Source: Oceanobacillus polygoni | GTDB lineage: Bacteria > Bacillota > Bacilli > Bacillales > Amphibacillaceae | Assembly: GCF_008304605.1 (NCBI RefSeq) | Contig: NZ_PIJY01000008.1 | Location: forward strand, 1-64,000 | Direction: 5' to 3' | Length of the DNA stretch: 64,000 nucleotides | Part shown: one piece after another, positions 26,241 to 35,659 of the stretch | Layout of the letters: each line of letters starts with the position of its first letter | Position numbering within the stretch: position 1 is the stretch's first letter | Translations under genes and position numbers: made by a program | Notes under the pieces: model-generated | Database searches by the model: none | What the model was told of the DNA's origin: nothing | Seen by the model: only the letters and a program-made list of their open reading frames with translations

Positions 26241-26466
26241 TAGAAATCTCTCCTTGTGTTTCTGCTACTAGAGTGTCTACAAATAGTCACTACTATTAGT
26301 CTATGTTTTTATGAGGACTAGCAGAAGTAAAAAAGCTTTATCCATTTTCTCATACTTGATACCTCAAGAGCAATATACGAGGAAAATGCGAACCATTCAG
26401 AAAAATCATAGACGGAGAGATTGGAAGTTAAGTTTTTCTATAAACTTGTGCGTTTAGATAAAAAAA

Positions 26467-26489
26467 TCAGACCCATCAAGTGGGCCTGA
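26467..26489 (-). terminator. Terminator of pepT
   Basis: Nine-base arms (26467-26475 and 26481-26489) with one wobble pair are followed by a T7 tract on the minus strand. Confidence 0.8.
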
Positions 26490-26525
26490 CTCTAGCGTCC
26501 TAACCTGGCGCTCCCGCTTTTATCC

Positions 26526-27755
26526 TTACTTTGCAGCAAATAATTTACTGATTTCGATAATGACATGTGATGCCTTCTCCATATTATTTACAGAAATATA
26601 TTCAAATTTCCCATGGAAGTTTTCCCCACCAGTAAAGATGTTCGGTGTTGGAAGGCCCATATAAGAAAGCTGTGAGCCATCTGTTCCACCTCGAACCGGT
26701 TCAATGATTGGCTCGATATTTAAATTTTTCATCGCTTGGTCTGCGATTTCTACAATTTCCTTCACGGGTTCAATTTTTTCCCGCATATTATAGTATTGAT
26801 CTTTCATTTCTAATTCAATCGCTGTCTCTCCATGCTGTGCCTTAATCTCATTTACGAATTGCTCTACGGTTGCTTTCCGTGCTTCAAACTTTTCACGATC
26901 ATGATCGCGAATAATGTAGTAAACCTTTGTCTGTTCTACATCCCCATTAACAGAAATAAGATGATAGAAGCCTTCATAGCCTTCTGTATGTTCTGGTGAT
27001 TCGTCATCTGGAAATTTGTTAATGAACGCTGCGGCTAATTTACCGGAATTAACCATTTTATTTTTAGCTGTGCCCGGATGGACACTATTACCATGAAAAG
27101 TTACTTTAGCTGCCGCAGCATTAAAGCTTTCATATTGTAATTCACCTAATGGACCGCCATCTACCGTATAGGCATACGATGCGTCAAAGCGGGATACATC
27201 GAATTTATGTGGTCCGCGACCAATTTCTTCATCTGGTGTGAATGCTACACGAATCCGTCCATGCTCGATTTCTGGATGCTGAATTAAATAGTTCATTGCA
27301 GTCATAATTTCTGCAATTCCTGCTTTGTTGTCTGCACCAAGTAATGTGGTACCGTCAGTAGTAATTAATGTATGTCCTTTATAGCTTGGTAATTCCGGGA
27401 ATTCATTTGCCGATAATACGACATTTAATTCTTGATTTAATACGATATCGTTTCCATCAAAGTTTTCTACAATTTGTGGATTGACATTTTTACCAGTGAA
27501 GTCTGTTGCAGTATCCACATGTGCTAGGAATCCAATTGTTGGGACATCTTTATCCGTGTTGGCAGGGAGGGTAGCCATTAAATAGCCATTCTCATCAATT
27601 TCCACATCTTCCATTCCAATTACCTTTAATTCCTCGGCTAACAGGTTAACAAGCTCAAGCTGACCTTCTGTAGTTGGTGTTGTAGTAGAATCCTCATTTG
27701 ATTGTGTATCTATTTTTACATATGTAGTAAAGCGTTTAATGATTTCTTCCTTCAT
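26526..27755 (-). CDS. pepT: Peptidase T (tripeptidase)
   Basis: PepT is an M20B di-zinc aminopeptidase that releases the N-terminal residue of tripeptides. The 409-residue protein shows [11 protein letters not shown] with the first metal ligand, [15 protein letters not shown], the catalytic [11 protein letters not shown], the metal-binding TVDGGPLGE, the dimerisation lid with [14 protein letters not shown], and the C-terminal [24 protein letters not shown]. Length and motifs are those of PepT. It is a stand-alone gene with its own terminator. Confidence 0.96.
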   Translation of the reverse strand: MKEEIIKRFTTYVKIDTQSNEDSTTTPTTEGQLELVNLLAEELKVIGMEDVEIDENGYLMATLPANTDKDVPTIGFLAHVDTATDFTGKNVNPQIVENFDGNDIVLNQELNVVLSANEFPELPSYKGHTLITTDGTTLLGADNKAGIAEIMTAMNYLIQHPEIEHGRIRVAFTPDEEIGRGPHKFDVSRFDASYAYTVDGGPLGELQYESFNAAAAKVTFHGNSVHPGTAKNKMVNSGKLAAAFINKFPDDESPEHTEGYEGFYHLISVNGDVEQTKVYYIIRDHDREKFEARKATVEQFVNEIKAQHGETAIELEMKDQYYNMREKIEPVKEIVEIADQAMKNLNIEPIIEPVRGGTDGSQLSYMGLPTPNIFTGGENFHGKFEYISVNNMEKASHVIIEISKLFAAK

Positions 27756-27968
27756 CTGTGGTTCGCTCCTTTAATTTCGATTAAGTCTATTTTAACATAA
27801 TAAATAACGGAACTCGAAATAATTAGAAAGAGGAATAAGCGACTTTTTGTCGAAATAAGTTAGGATAGGATAGTAACCGAATAGATGCTATATACTTGAT
27901 AAAATAATACTGTTTTCCATAAAGCTAGAAATCTAGTTTTGATAATATGAAAATCTACGAGGAGGAAA

Positions 27969-28811
27969 ATGATGAAAAATATAATTAGTGTTAGTCGTTT
28001 AAAGAAACGGTTAGAAAATGGTCAAAATAATACAGTGATTGTCGACGTGCGTTTCCAATTGGATGATCCAGATGCTGGTAGAAAAATGTATTTGAATGAT
28101 CACTTGCCTCGTGCGGTATATATGGATTTAAATAAAGATTTATCAGCTCGTGCAGAAAAGCATGGTGGAAATCATCCACTTCCGGATTTTAAAATGTTTG
28201 CTGCAAAGGTGGGGAACATTGGAATTGATAAAGATACGACAGTAGTTATTTATGATCAGGGAAATGAAATGTTTGCCGCACGATTATGGTGGTTATTGGA
28301 GACTATTGGACATGAGAAGGTATATATTTTAGAGGGCGGATATCATCGCTGGGTAGAGGAAGGAAATGAAGTAACAGATGAAATACCTTCCTTAAAAGCA
28401 AAAGAGTTCCGTGCTGTATTACACAATAAAAGCACAGTAAATATGGAAGAAGTGAAGGAAAAAACAGAAACAAACGTGGCTGTGTTGATCGATTCTAGAG
28501 CGCCAGATCGTTATCAAGGGAAAACAGAGCCATTGTACCGAAAGGCAGGACATATTCCTGGAGCCGTAAATTACTTTTGGAAGGACTTAGTAGATGATAA
28601 TGGCGCATGGAAAAAAGGGGAGGATCTCGAACAGCATTTCTCTGACCTTTCCAAGGATGATGAAATTATTGTATCCTGTGGTTCTGGTGTGTCAGCATGC
28701 CCGAATATATTGGCACTAAAATCTGCTGGTTTTACAAATGTAAAGCTGTATCCGGGGAGTTTCAGTGATTGGATTTCCTATGATGAAAATGAAGTTGAAG
28801 TAGATGGATAA
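27969..28811 (+). CDS. Thiosulfate/3-mercaptopyruvate sulfurtransferase (two-domain rhodanese)
   Basis: The 280-residue protein has two rhodanese domains (about residues 8-135 and 155-275). The first has VVIYDQGNEMFAARLWWLL and lacks the cysteine. The second carries the active-site Cys237 in SCGSGVSACPN. The CGSGVSA loop resembles mercaptopyruvate sulfurtransferases more than thiosulfate enzymes (CRxGx[R/T]), but the substrate is not certain. A GAGGAGG precedes two adjacent ATG codons. The stop overlaps the next gene by eight bases. Confidence 0.88.
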   Translation: MMKNIISVSRLKKRLENGQNNTVIVDVRFQLDDPDAGRKMYLNDHLPRAVYMDLNKDLSARAEKHGGNHPLPDFKMFAAKVGNIGIDKDTTVVIYDQGNEMFAARLWWLLETIGHEKVYILEGGYHRWVEEGNEVTDEIPSLKAKEFRAVLHNKSTVNMEEVKEKTETNVAVLIDSRAPDRYQGKTEPLYRKAGHIPGAVNYFWKDLVDDNGAWKKGEDLEQHFSDLSKDDEIIVSCGSGVSACPNILALKSAGFTNVKLYPGSFSDWISYDENEVEVDG

Positions 28812-29367
28812 GCAACGGTGTGCGTGGGTGACAACAGACCCACTTTATATAGAGTATCATGATCATGAATGGGGAAGACCTGTTCATGATGACAGGAAAT
28901 TATTCGAAATGCTCACGCTGGAAGGAGCGCAAGCAGGGTTAAGCTGGATTACAATATTAAAGCGCAGGAAGTATTACCGGGATGCATTTGATGATTTTGA
29001 TGTTAAGAAAATCAGTGTGTACAAGGATGCTAAGATTACTGAGCTTGAGCAAAATGAAGGGATTATTCGTAACAAGCGAAAAATCAGCTCCGTGATTACA
29101 AATGCCCGTGCATTTATCAAGGTTCAAGAAGAGTTTGGTTCGTTTGATAACTATATTTGGCAATTTGTTGGAGAAACTCCAATTTTAAATGAATGGTTAT
29201 CGAATGAGGAGGTACCGGCAATAACGCCTGAATCTGAAAAAATGAGCAAGGATTTGAAAAAGCGTGGCTTTACATTTGTGGGCCCAACGATTTGCTATGC
29301 GTTTATGCAAGCAACTGGTATGGTAAATGACCATACCAAGGATTGTTTTTTGTATAAGTGCAACTAA
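28804..29367 (+). CDS. tag: DNA-3-methyladenine glycosylase I
   Basis: TagI removes 3-methyladenine from DNA. The 187-residue protein begins with RCAWVTTDPLYIEYHDHEWGRP, containing the zinc-binding Cys and His and the aromatic base pocket. It has LFEMLTLEGAQAGLSWITIL with the catalytic Glu, and ends FVGPTICYAFMQATGMVNDHTKDCF with the second zinc ligand pair. It overlaps the sulfurtransferase gene, so the two are translationally coupled. A large symmetrical terminator follows. Confidence 0.95.
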   Translation: MDKQRCAWVTTDPLYIEYHDHEWGRPVHDDRKLFEMLTLEGAQAGLSWITILKRRKYYRDAFDDFDVKKISVYKDAKITELEQNEGIIRNKRKISSVITNARAFIKVQEEFGSFDNYIWQFVGETPILNEWLSNEEVPAITPESEKMSKDLKKRGFTFVGPTICYAFMQATGMVNDHTKDCFLYKCN

Positions 29368-29463
29368 GGATTGCAGGGATTGAGTTAGTGGCAGGACATG
29401 GAGAGTTAATCCGGATTTACTGAGATTTATTCCGTTTTTAGACAACTATGTACTGAACAAGAC

Positions 29464-29504
29464 AGGGGCAGACTTCAATGCAATCTACTAGGAAGTCTGC
29501 CCCT
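29464..29504. terminator. Bidirectional terminator between tag and the chemoreceptor gene
   Basis: Perfect 13-base GC-rich arms (29464-29476 and 29492-29504) separate the convergent genes. Confidence 0.85.
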
Positions 29505-29514
29505 TGTAATGATA

Positions 29515-31281
29515 TTAGAGTTTAAAGCTAGTTAGCTGTTCATTTAATTGTTCTGCAAGACTGGCAAGCTCGTCAGCACTATGGGAAACCTCTTCCATGG
29601 AACTAGCTGTCTGTTGTGAAGAAGCTGCTGCTTGTTCAACTCCTGCAGCAGACTCTTCTGATACAGAGGCAATTTCTTCAATAAGATTGTTCATCGCATT
29701 ACTATTCCCAGCAATGTCTTTTAGATTAGCTGAAATAGAGGTAATTTTTGTAGTCATCGCAGTAACAGCCTCTTTAATGGTGTCGAAGCTTTGTCTTGTT
29801 TCTTCCATATGGTTAGACCCTGTCTGAACCTCTTTATATCCGGAAGATAGGGAATCGACAACGTGCTTGGTATCGGACTGGATGGCGGTCACAATAGAAG
29901 TAATCTCTACTACTGATGAAGCTACTTGATCGGATAATTTCCTAACCTCATCCGCAACGACAGCGAATCCTTTCCCGTGTTCGCCAGCTCTAGCAGCTTC
30001 AATTGCTGCATTCAATGAAAGCAGGTTAGTCTGATCCGCAATTTCCTTAATAACAGAAACAAGATTCGAAATTTCTTTTGATTGCTTATCGAGATTTTTC
30101 ACTCGGTCAACGGATTCGGAAACAATCGTGTCAATCCGTTGCATTTGCTGGACAGATTCATTCATTAGTGTTGTCCCATCTGTTGTGAGTGCAAGAACAC
30201 CTTGGGATGCAGTAGCAATTTCCTGTCCACTTTTCTCAGATTGAATAACGGTTTTCACAAATTCATTCATGTTTTCCGCAAGGTCAGAGGCACCATTTGC
30301 CTGTGTTTCTGCACCAGAAGAAAGCTCCTCCATTGTTACCGCAATTTGTGTGTTTCCTTCTTTTACTTCGTTAGCTGCTTGTGTTAGTTCTTCGCTTCTG
30401 CTTGAAACAGCATTACTAGCTGTCGTGACATTATGGAGGACGTTTTGCATATTTTCCTTCATTTGATTAACTGATGAGGCTAATTGTCCTATTTCATCAT
30501 TTCCACTGTAATTCAGCTTTGCTACGGTTAAGTTACCGTTAGCTACTTCTGAAGTGATGTTAACAATTTGCTTTAAGTTGGACGTTACATTTCTGCTTAT
30601 GAATGTAAAAATAATAATTCCAACGATGATCGTAGTTATATTTGCAATAAGCAAGATTGCAGTTACACTGTCCATACTTCCGATTGCATTTTCCGTCGCT
30701 TCCATTTGCTCCGCTTTCATCATCTGAATTAACCCATCTACAATTTCTACATTACTTGTTCGAAATCTGTACGTTGTCTCGCGTAATGTATTAGCAAGCG
30801 TGGCTTGGTCGTTCTCTAGGTATGTAACAATTTTATCTGTAAATGTAGAATTAATCGCAGCATCAGATAGGATGAGCTCTTGGTACATGGATTGTTGTTC
30901 ATCTGTTACCATCATTGGTTCAATTTGTTCGATAATTGAATTGAACTGGCCCTGGTAATTGTCGAAAGCCTCTATGTAAACTGCATTTTTCGTTAGTAAA
31001 TAATCAGCAATTTGAACATCTTTAGCTTGGATGACAGATGATAGCTCCGTGAGTGTGTTCACATGACTAATATATTCATTAGCTGCTTCAACGTCCTGTT
31101 GACCTTGTTCCAATTGAAAGTAGACTAATAGACTTGAACATACAAATAATAGGATTGTTGCTATAAATGCATATAAATATTTCTTGCCGATTTGAATATT
31201 ATGAAAGCGAAACCTGCGCTTCTTCCCAACATTATGTGCTGATTTCTGTTTCTTTGCCTGTTTACTCTTTTTCATTTGCAT
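29515..31281 (-). CDS. Methyl-accepting chemotaxis protein
   Basis: This 588-residue transmembrane chemoreceptor has a basic N-terminus and a first helix (about residues 37-57). A four-helix-bundle sensor domain of roughly 150 residues ([15 protein letters not shown] onward) precedes a second helix near 205-227. A HAMP domain follows, then a long coiled coil with the conserved hairpin tip [37 protein letters not shown]. The ligand is unknown. The middle of three in-frame ATGs (31281) lies six bases after GGGGGAG and is the best start. A SigD-like box lies upstream. Confidence 0.93.
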   Translation of the reverse strand: MQMKKSKQAKKQKSAHNVGKKRRFRFHNIQIGKKYLYAFIATILLFVCSSLLVYFQLEQGQQDVEAANEYISHVNTLTELSSVIQAKDVQIADYLLTKNAVYIEAFDNYQGQFNSIIEQIEPMMVTDEQQSMYQELILSDAAINSTFTDKIVTYLENDQATLANTLRETTYRFRTSNVEIVDGLIQMMKAEQMEATENAIGSMDSVTAILLIANITTIIVGIIIFTFISRNVTSNLKQIVNITSEVANGNLTVAKLNYSGNDEIGQLASSVNQMKENMQNVLHNVTTASNAVSSRSEELTQAANEVKEGNTQIAVTMEELSSGAETQANGASDLAENMNEFVKTVIQSEKSGQEIATASQGVLALTTDGTTLMNESVQQMQRIDTIVSESVDRVKNLDKQSKEISNLVSVIKEIADQTNLLSLNAAIEAARAGEHGKGFAVVADEVRKLSDQVASSVVEITSIVTAIQSDTKHVVDSLSSGYKEVQTGSNHMEETRQSFDTIKEAVTAMTTKITSISANLKDIAGNSNAMNNLIEEIASVSEESAAGVEQAAASSQQTASSMEEVSHSADELASLAEQLNEQLTSFKL

Positions 31282-31309
31282 CCCCATCTCCCCCTATGTT
31301 CCAATTAGT

Positions 31310-31317
31310 ATATCGGT
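31310..31317 (-). promoter_or_regulatory. Probable SigD (flagellar sigma) -10 element for the chemoreceptor
   Basis: On the minus strand ACCGATAT matches the SigD -10 consensus GCCGATAT at seven of eight bases, 28 bases before the start. The -35 match (TCAT against TAAA) is weak. Confidence 0.55.
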
Positions 31318-31468
31318 CTGTAGGTCAAAAGTATGAAGTTAATTATTAAAAAATTTTTACAAGGATAAAAGATTAAAAATTCGTCGAAAGGCAAGTTCAG
31401 AATAATGGTGTATTTCCCGTTGTTTATGTAGAATAGTTTTCGTAGACTGATGGAAGGGAAGATGAAAG

Positions 31469-32293
31469 ATGCAGCATATAACGTTGAATAATGGTATAAG
31501 CATGCCACAGTTAGGATATGGTGTGTGGAAGGTTCCGGATGAAGAAGTGGCGATTCCAGTTGAACATGCATTACAAGCTGGATACCGTTCGATTGATACA
31601 GCAAAAATATATGGGAACGAATCTGGCGTCGGAAAAGCGATTGCAAATAGTGGTATTCCGCGTGAAGAGCTTTTTATCACGACAAAAGTATGGAATAGTG
31701 ACCATGGTTATGAGAATACATTAAAAGCGTTTGATGCAAGCTTAGAAAGGTTGGGGCTTGAATATGTTGATCTTTATCTCGTACATTGGCCTGCTCCGAA
31801 ATTTGACCAATACGTAGAAACCTATCAAGCGTTAGAAAAACTCTACAAAGAAGGCCGTGTACGAGCGATCGGTGTTTGTAATTTTGATATTGAGCACTTG
31901 GAACGAATTTTGGATGTGTGTGAGGTTGTGCCAGCAATCAATCAAGTGGAATGTCATCCATACCTACAGCAAAAGGAATTACGAGCTTATTGTGAAAAGC
32001 ATGGGATCCAAGTTGAAGCATACAGTCCATTAATGAATGGAACAGATGTGTTAGAAAACGATGTGATTCAAGAAATAGCGAAACAGAATGGTAAAACACC
32101 CGCACAGACGATTCTTCGTTGGCATTTACAATCAGATATGGTTGCGATTCCTAAAACTGTTACGCCATCAAGAATGAAGGAAAATATGGACGTATTTGAT
32201 TTTGAATTAAGTAAAGAAGAAATGGAAAAAATTGCGCAGCTCGATAAAGGTATTCGTAATAATGCTGTTCCAAATGAGATGAATAGACGATAA
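31469..32293 (+). CDS. Aldo/keto reductase
   Basis: The 274-residue NADPH-dependent barrel has the complete tetrad D43, Y48, K73 and H106 (SIDTAKIYGNE, FITTKVW, YLVHWP). It also has the family signatures GVCNFDIEHLERIL, NQVECHPYLQQ and the cofactor motif IPKTVTPSRMKENMDVFDF. It is close to the YtbE/YvgN type, which reduces aldehydes such as methylglyoxal. The start follows GGGAAGATGAAAG, and a terminator follows the stop. Confidence 0.93.
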   Translation: MQHITLNNGISMPQLGYGVWKVPDEEVAIPVEHALQAGYRSIDTAKIYGNESGVGKAIANSGIPREELFITTKVWNSDHGYENTLKAFDASLERLGLEYVDLYLVHWPAPKFDQYVETYQALEKLYKEGRVRAIGVCNFDIEHLERILDVCEVVPAINQVECHPYLQQKELRAYCEKHGIQVEAYSPLMNGTDVLENDVIQEIAKQNGKTPAQTILRWHLQSDMVAIPKTVTPSRMKENMDVFDFELSKEEMEKIAQLDKGIRNNAVPNEMNRR

Positions 32294-32297
32294 AAAG

Positions 32298-32329
32298 CAA
32301 ATCGATGTAGCAACTGCTGCATCGATTTG
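32298..32329 (+). terminator. Terminator of the aldo/keto reductase gene
   Basis: Fifteen-base arms (32298-32312 and 32315-32329) have one mismatch. The T-tract is short. Confidence 0.65.
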
Positions 32330-32469
32330 TCTTGTATAAAAGCAGTACTCACAATTAAGGTAACGTACATATAGAGGTAAAGAAAATATAAAAAATGTGG
32401 CACGAATGTATGCGTTTATAGTAAAATAAAGCTAATGAAGTTCATCCATTTTGAAAGGAGTGATGTTTT

Positions 32470-32535
32470 ATGATTTTCACGCTAAAGAACCAATATCAGA
32501 AAACAAGTATCAAAATGGAGGAACAGTCGGCATAA
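32470..32535 (+). CDS. Leader peptide upstream of the RsgA-like GTPase
   Basis: A 21-codon open frame (MIFTLKNQYQK... ending MEEQSA) starts nine bases after AAAGGAG and stops 38 bases before the GTPase start. A second possible frame from ATG 32463 is only two bases from the ribosome site. Codons near its end contain GGAGGAA (32517-32523), which can pair with the hairpin arm that otherwise hides the GTPase ribosome site. It therefore looks regulatory rather than functional as a protein. Confidence 0.5.
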   Translation: MIFTLKNQYQKTSIKMEEQSA

Positions 32536-32541
32536 AATGAC

Positions 32542-32567
32542 TTTTCCTCCTACAAATAGGAGGAAAA
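32542..32567 (+). promoter_or_regulatory. Hairpin hiding the ribosome site of the RsgA-like gene
   Basis: Perfect 10-base arms (TTTTCCTCCT at 32542-32551 and AGGAGGAAAA at 32558-32567) with a 6-base loop place the SD sequence AGGAGG inside a stem. The left arm can alternatively pair with GGAGGAA at 32517-32523 in the leader peptide. Confidence 0.7.
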
Positions 32568-32573
32568 ATAAAT

Positions 32574-33638
32574 TTGAATAATCTTTGTAAACTTGGTTGG
32601 GAAAATTCCAACCATTCGACTAATCTTGAGCATCTGGCTCGGGTTATTACAGTACAAAAAAATAGCTATCGTATTTCAGATGGAAAGATGGAATATTTGG
32701 CCCACCTGAGTGGAAAGTTTTTAAATGAAACCAACTCTACGATGGATTATCCTGCGGTTGGTGATTGGGTGGAAGCCCAGAAGCTCGAAGAAGAGAAAAA
32801 AGCTGTTATCAGACGGGTTTTACCACGTAAAAGCCAATTCGTGAGACAGGCAGCGGGATTGAAAACAGAAGCACAAATTGTGGCTGCGAATATGGATACC
32901 GTTTTTATTGTTAATTCATTGAATCATGATTTGAATGTTCGGCGAATCGAGCGCTATGTACTAGCGACCTATGATAGTGGAGCCACACCAGTTATTGTAC
33001 TGACAAAAAAAGATGCCTGCTCACAGGAAGAGGTAGAAGCTGCGATTGCAACGGTTGAGGAAGTTGCAATCGGAATTCCAATTATTGCAGTGAGCAGTGT
33101 TTCAAAAGACGGGGTTGCCGAATTAATGGAATATTTGCCAGCAGGTCGTACGGTTACATTATTAGGCTCCTCTGGTGTTGGTAAATCGACATTAGTAAAT
33201 ACGTTGCTAGGGAAAGAAGTCCAAGATACAAAAGAGATTCGGGAATCAGATAGTAGAGGGCGTCATACGACAACACACCGGGAAATGTTTAGCTTGCCAA
33301 ATGGTGCGTTGTTAATAGATACGCCAGGCATGAGGGAACTGCAATTATGGGATGGCGAATCATCGATCGATACGACGTTCCAAGATGTTGAACAGCTTAC
33401 TACCGAATGTCGCTTTACTGATTGTAGGCATGATACAGAACCGGGCTGTCGGGTTCAGGAAGCCTTAGCAACTGGCGAACTATCCGAAGCGCGTTTTGAA
33501 AGCTATTTAAAGTTACAGCGTGAGCTTGCTTATGAGAAAAGGAAACAGAATCAAAAGGCTAAGCAAGATGAGAAAAGCAGATGGAAGCATATTTCAAAAT
33601 TCCAAAAAGAGCATTATAAGTATCATAAGAAGCGATAA
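32574..33638 (+). CDS. rsgA: RsgA-family ribosome biogenesis GTPase (probable paralog)
   Basis: The 354-residue circularly permuted GTPase has an N-terminal OB-like domain with YPAVGDWVEA. The G4 motif TKKD (residues 144-147) comes before G1 GSSGVGKS (198-205), then T-rich switch I GRHTTTHRE and G3 DTPGM. A zinc finger CRFTDCRHDTEPGCRV and a basic tail end the protein. RsgA releases RbfA and proofreads the 30S subunit. The gene is isolated rather than in a prpC-prkC-rsgA cluster, and the N-terminus (KLGWENSNH) resembles the second RsgA copy seen in some Bacillaceae. Start is TTG. Confidence 0.9.
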   Translation: MNNLCKLGWENSNHSTNLEHLARVITVQKNSYRISDGKMEYLAHLSGKFLNETNSTMDYPAVGDWVEAQKLEEEKKAVIRRVLPRKSQFVRQAAGLKTEAQIVAANMDTVFIVNSLNHDLNVRRIERYVLATYDSGATPVIVLTKKDACSQEEVEAAIATVEEVAIGIPIIAVSSVSKDGVAELMEYLPAGRTVTLLGSSGVGKSTLVNTLLGKEVQDTKEIRESDSRGRHTTTHREMFSLPNGALLIDTPGMRELQLWDGESSIDTTFQDVEQLTTECRFTDCRHDTEPGCRVQEALATGELSEARFESYLKLQRELAYEKRKQNQKAKQDEKSRWKHISKFQKEHYKYHKKR

Positions 33639-33642
33639 TAGT

Positions 33643-33671
33643 AGCACCTTTCTTAATATAAGGAAGGTGCT
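33643..33671 (+). terminator. Terminator of the RsgA-like gene
   Basis: Eleven-base arms (33643-33653 and 33661-33671) with one wobble pair are followed by TTTTG. Confidence 0.75.
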
Positions 33672-33734
33672 TTTGTGTAGGATTGTAGTCATCGAAAGCT
33701 CTAAAGGCGTTTGGCAAACTCATAAAGGGTCTAT

Positions 33735-34292
33735 TTATTTGAATACCCGCTCTACAGCTTTCTCAAATTTTTGAAAATAATCAGGAATATCCTCATTATT
33801 TAACCCGACATACATATTGGAAGCAATCGATTTGTTATACCATCTTTGCTTTTCTCTACCTGCGTTAAAGTTTTCCCATACGGATTCTCCTTGTGCCTTC
33901 AAATCGTTCTCTAAACCAAGCAGGTTATCAAGTTTATCTGCTACAACTAAATATTTTATCTCTGGATCAGCAGTTTTTATTATATCAATTGTATGCTGTT
34001 TACGTTCCTGCCATGATTTTGATTTATCCTCCGTGTGTGCAGCGACGATATGAGCTATTTCGGTACCAAATCCCCGTTCAATATCTTCTAGCTCTACCAA
34101 TGTATCCTCGACAACATCATGCAAGTATCCAGCACAAACTAACTCATCCCGAAACCCAGCTGCCTCTAACCGTTCAGCTACACGAATAGGGTGAGTTATA
34201 TAGGGGACATCCGAGTTCTTGCGTTTTTGTCCTTTATGGGCTTTTGCAGCAAATTGTTTGGCTTTCTCCTTCAAGGCTAACGCCTCCTTCAC
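33735..34292 (-). CDS. HD-domain hydrolase related to (p)ppGpp hydrolase domains
   Basis: The 185-residue protein starts with an HD domain typical of SpoT/Rel hydrolase regions and small MESH1-like proteins. It has AAKAHKGQKRKNSDVPYITH, CAGYLHDVVEDT with the HD pair, and VVADKLDNLLGLE. No synthetase or TGS domain is present. It may hydrolyse (p)ppGpp or a related nucleotide, but the substrate is inferred from the fold only. The ATG at 34292 follows AAGGAGG. Confidence 0.8.
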   Translation of the reverse strand: MKEALALKEKAKQFAAKAHKGQKRKNSDVPYITHPIRVAERLEAAGFRDELVCAGYLHDVVEDTLVELEDIERGFGTEIAHIVAAHTEDKSKSWQERKQHTIDIIKTADPEIKYLVVADKLDNLLGLENDLKAQGESVWENFNAGREKQRWYNKSIASNMYVGLNNEDIPDYFQKFEKAVERVFK

Positions 34293-34477
34293 AAGGTACT
34301 ACTTTTTTCCTAAATATAACATAAATTAGATGGAATGCGGATATTTTAAAAAGGTAATAAACGTTGGTGTATGAAGATACCGAAAAGCTAAGCGACACTT
34401 CGCTTTCTTTTCGACAAGGAAACAAGTAAACTAGAAGGTAACGTCAATTTAATTTAGATTTAGCGGGGGTACTTCAC

Positions 34478-35533
34478 ATGGAACAAGGAATCAATCAACG
34501 TAAGACTGAACATATTCGTCTCTGTCTAACTGGAAATGTTGAAGGAGTTAATAAATCAACTGGTCTCGAAGGAATCAGTTTTATACATAATGCGTTACCA
34601 GAAATAAATTTTGCTGATATTGCACTGGATGCGAGTTTTCTTGAAAAGGAACTGAAAGCGCCATTTTTAGTCAGTTCCATGACAGGTGGTTCAGAGCTTG
34701 CAACAACAATTAATCAAAATCTCGCAATAGCTGCTGAAGAGAAGCGTTGGGCATTTGCGATCGGCTCAACACGAGCTTTTCTAGAGAGTGATGCACATAA
34801 AGAATCTTTCTTAATCCGTGAACAAGCGCCGACAATACCGATCATTGCTAATATCGGTGCCGTGCAATTTAATTATGGCTATGGTGCGGAGGAATGCCAA
34901 CGAATCATTGATAAAACGGGAGCTGATTCGATTGTCCTCCATTTAAACAGCTTACAGGAAGCTGTACAAGATGGTGGAGATTTAAACTTTGAGTCCCTTC
35001 TACCGAAAATTGAACAGGTTTGCAAAACGTTAGATAAGCCTGTTGGTGTAAAAGAGGTTGGGTTTGGGATTGATGGTACAGTCGCTGAACAATTATATAA
35101 TGTAGGAATTGCGTATATTGATGTTGCTGGTGCAGGAGGGACGTCCTGGAGTCAGGTGGAAAAATTACGCTCGCGTGACCCACTTCGTAAAGCGGCTGCG
35201 GAAGCATTTAATAATTGGGGAATCCCAACAAAGGATTGTATTGTCTCGGTTCGTGGCAAATTACCTGAAGTGCCACTAGTTGCTAGTGGCGGAATGAAAA
35301 CTGGCGTCGATGCAGCAAAAGCAATTACGATTGGAGCAGATGTGATTGGCTTTGCACGTCACTTGCTTCAAGCTGCGACAGAATCTCCGGAAGCAGTGAT
35401 CGAAACAATGGAGCAAATTGAACTCGAATTTAAAATGACGATGTTCGGCATTGGCGTGAAAAATTTGGCGGAGTTAAAAAATACAAAGCGTGTCAGTGTT
35501 ATGGGGCAATCTTTATTAGAAGAAAACAGCTAA
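34478..35533 (+). CDS. fni: Type 2 isopentenyl-diphosphate delta-isomerase
   Basis: Fni is an FMN- and NADPH-dependent enzyme interconverting IPP and DMAPP for isoprenoid synthesis. The 351-residue barrel has QRKTEHIRLCL at the N-terminus, then SSMTGGSE, GSTRAFLE, HLNSLQEAVQDGG, VGVKEVGFGI, VAGAGGTSW and VASGGMKTGVDAAKAI, all family markers. It is a single gene with a GCGGGGG ribosome site and a terminator overlapping its stop. Confidence 0.95.
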   Translation: MEQGINQRKTEHIRLCLTGNVEGVNKSTGLEGISFIHNALPEINFADIALDASFLEKELKAPFLVSSMTGGSELATTINQNLAIAAEEKRWAFAIGSTRAFLESDAHKESFLIREQAPTIPIIANIGAVQFNYGYGAEECQRIIDKTGADSIVLHLNSLQEAVQDGGDLNFESLLPKIEQVCKTLDKPVGVKEVGFGIDGTVAEQLYNVGIAYIDVAGAGGTSWSQVEKLRSRDPLRKAAAEAFNNWGIPTKDCIVSVRGKLPEVPLVASGGMKTGVDAAKAITIGADVIGFARHLLQAATESPEAVIETMEQIELEFKMTMFGIGVKNLAELKNTKRVSVMGQSLLEENS

Positions 35534-35549
35534 GCTATGGCTGTTTTCT
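35521..35549 (+). terminator. Terminator of fni
   Basis: Ten-base perfect arms (35521-35530 and 35540-35549) enclose the stop codon region and run into T-rich sequence. Confidence 0.8.
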
Positions 35550-35659
35550 TTTTATTTATCATCCATGTTAGTTAAATTGAAGCCAATAATGATTCACCCA
35601 CCATGTTTTCGTAACCAATGACAAGGGAATAGTGATGAAAAATGAGGGAGTGATGAAGA

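Noticed and set aside
32537-32581. 14-codon frame running through the SD-hiding hairpin into the RsgA start
   Set aside because: The nearest SD is 15 bases away, too far for efficient use. It is kept only as a side note to the attenuator.
1753-33932. A 17-base identical string (CCAAGCAGGTTATCAAG) at about 1753-1769 and 33916-33932
   Set aside because: One copy is intergenic and the other lies inside the HD hydrolase gene. There is no shared flanking sequence, so chance identity is the simplest reading.
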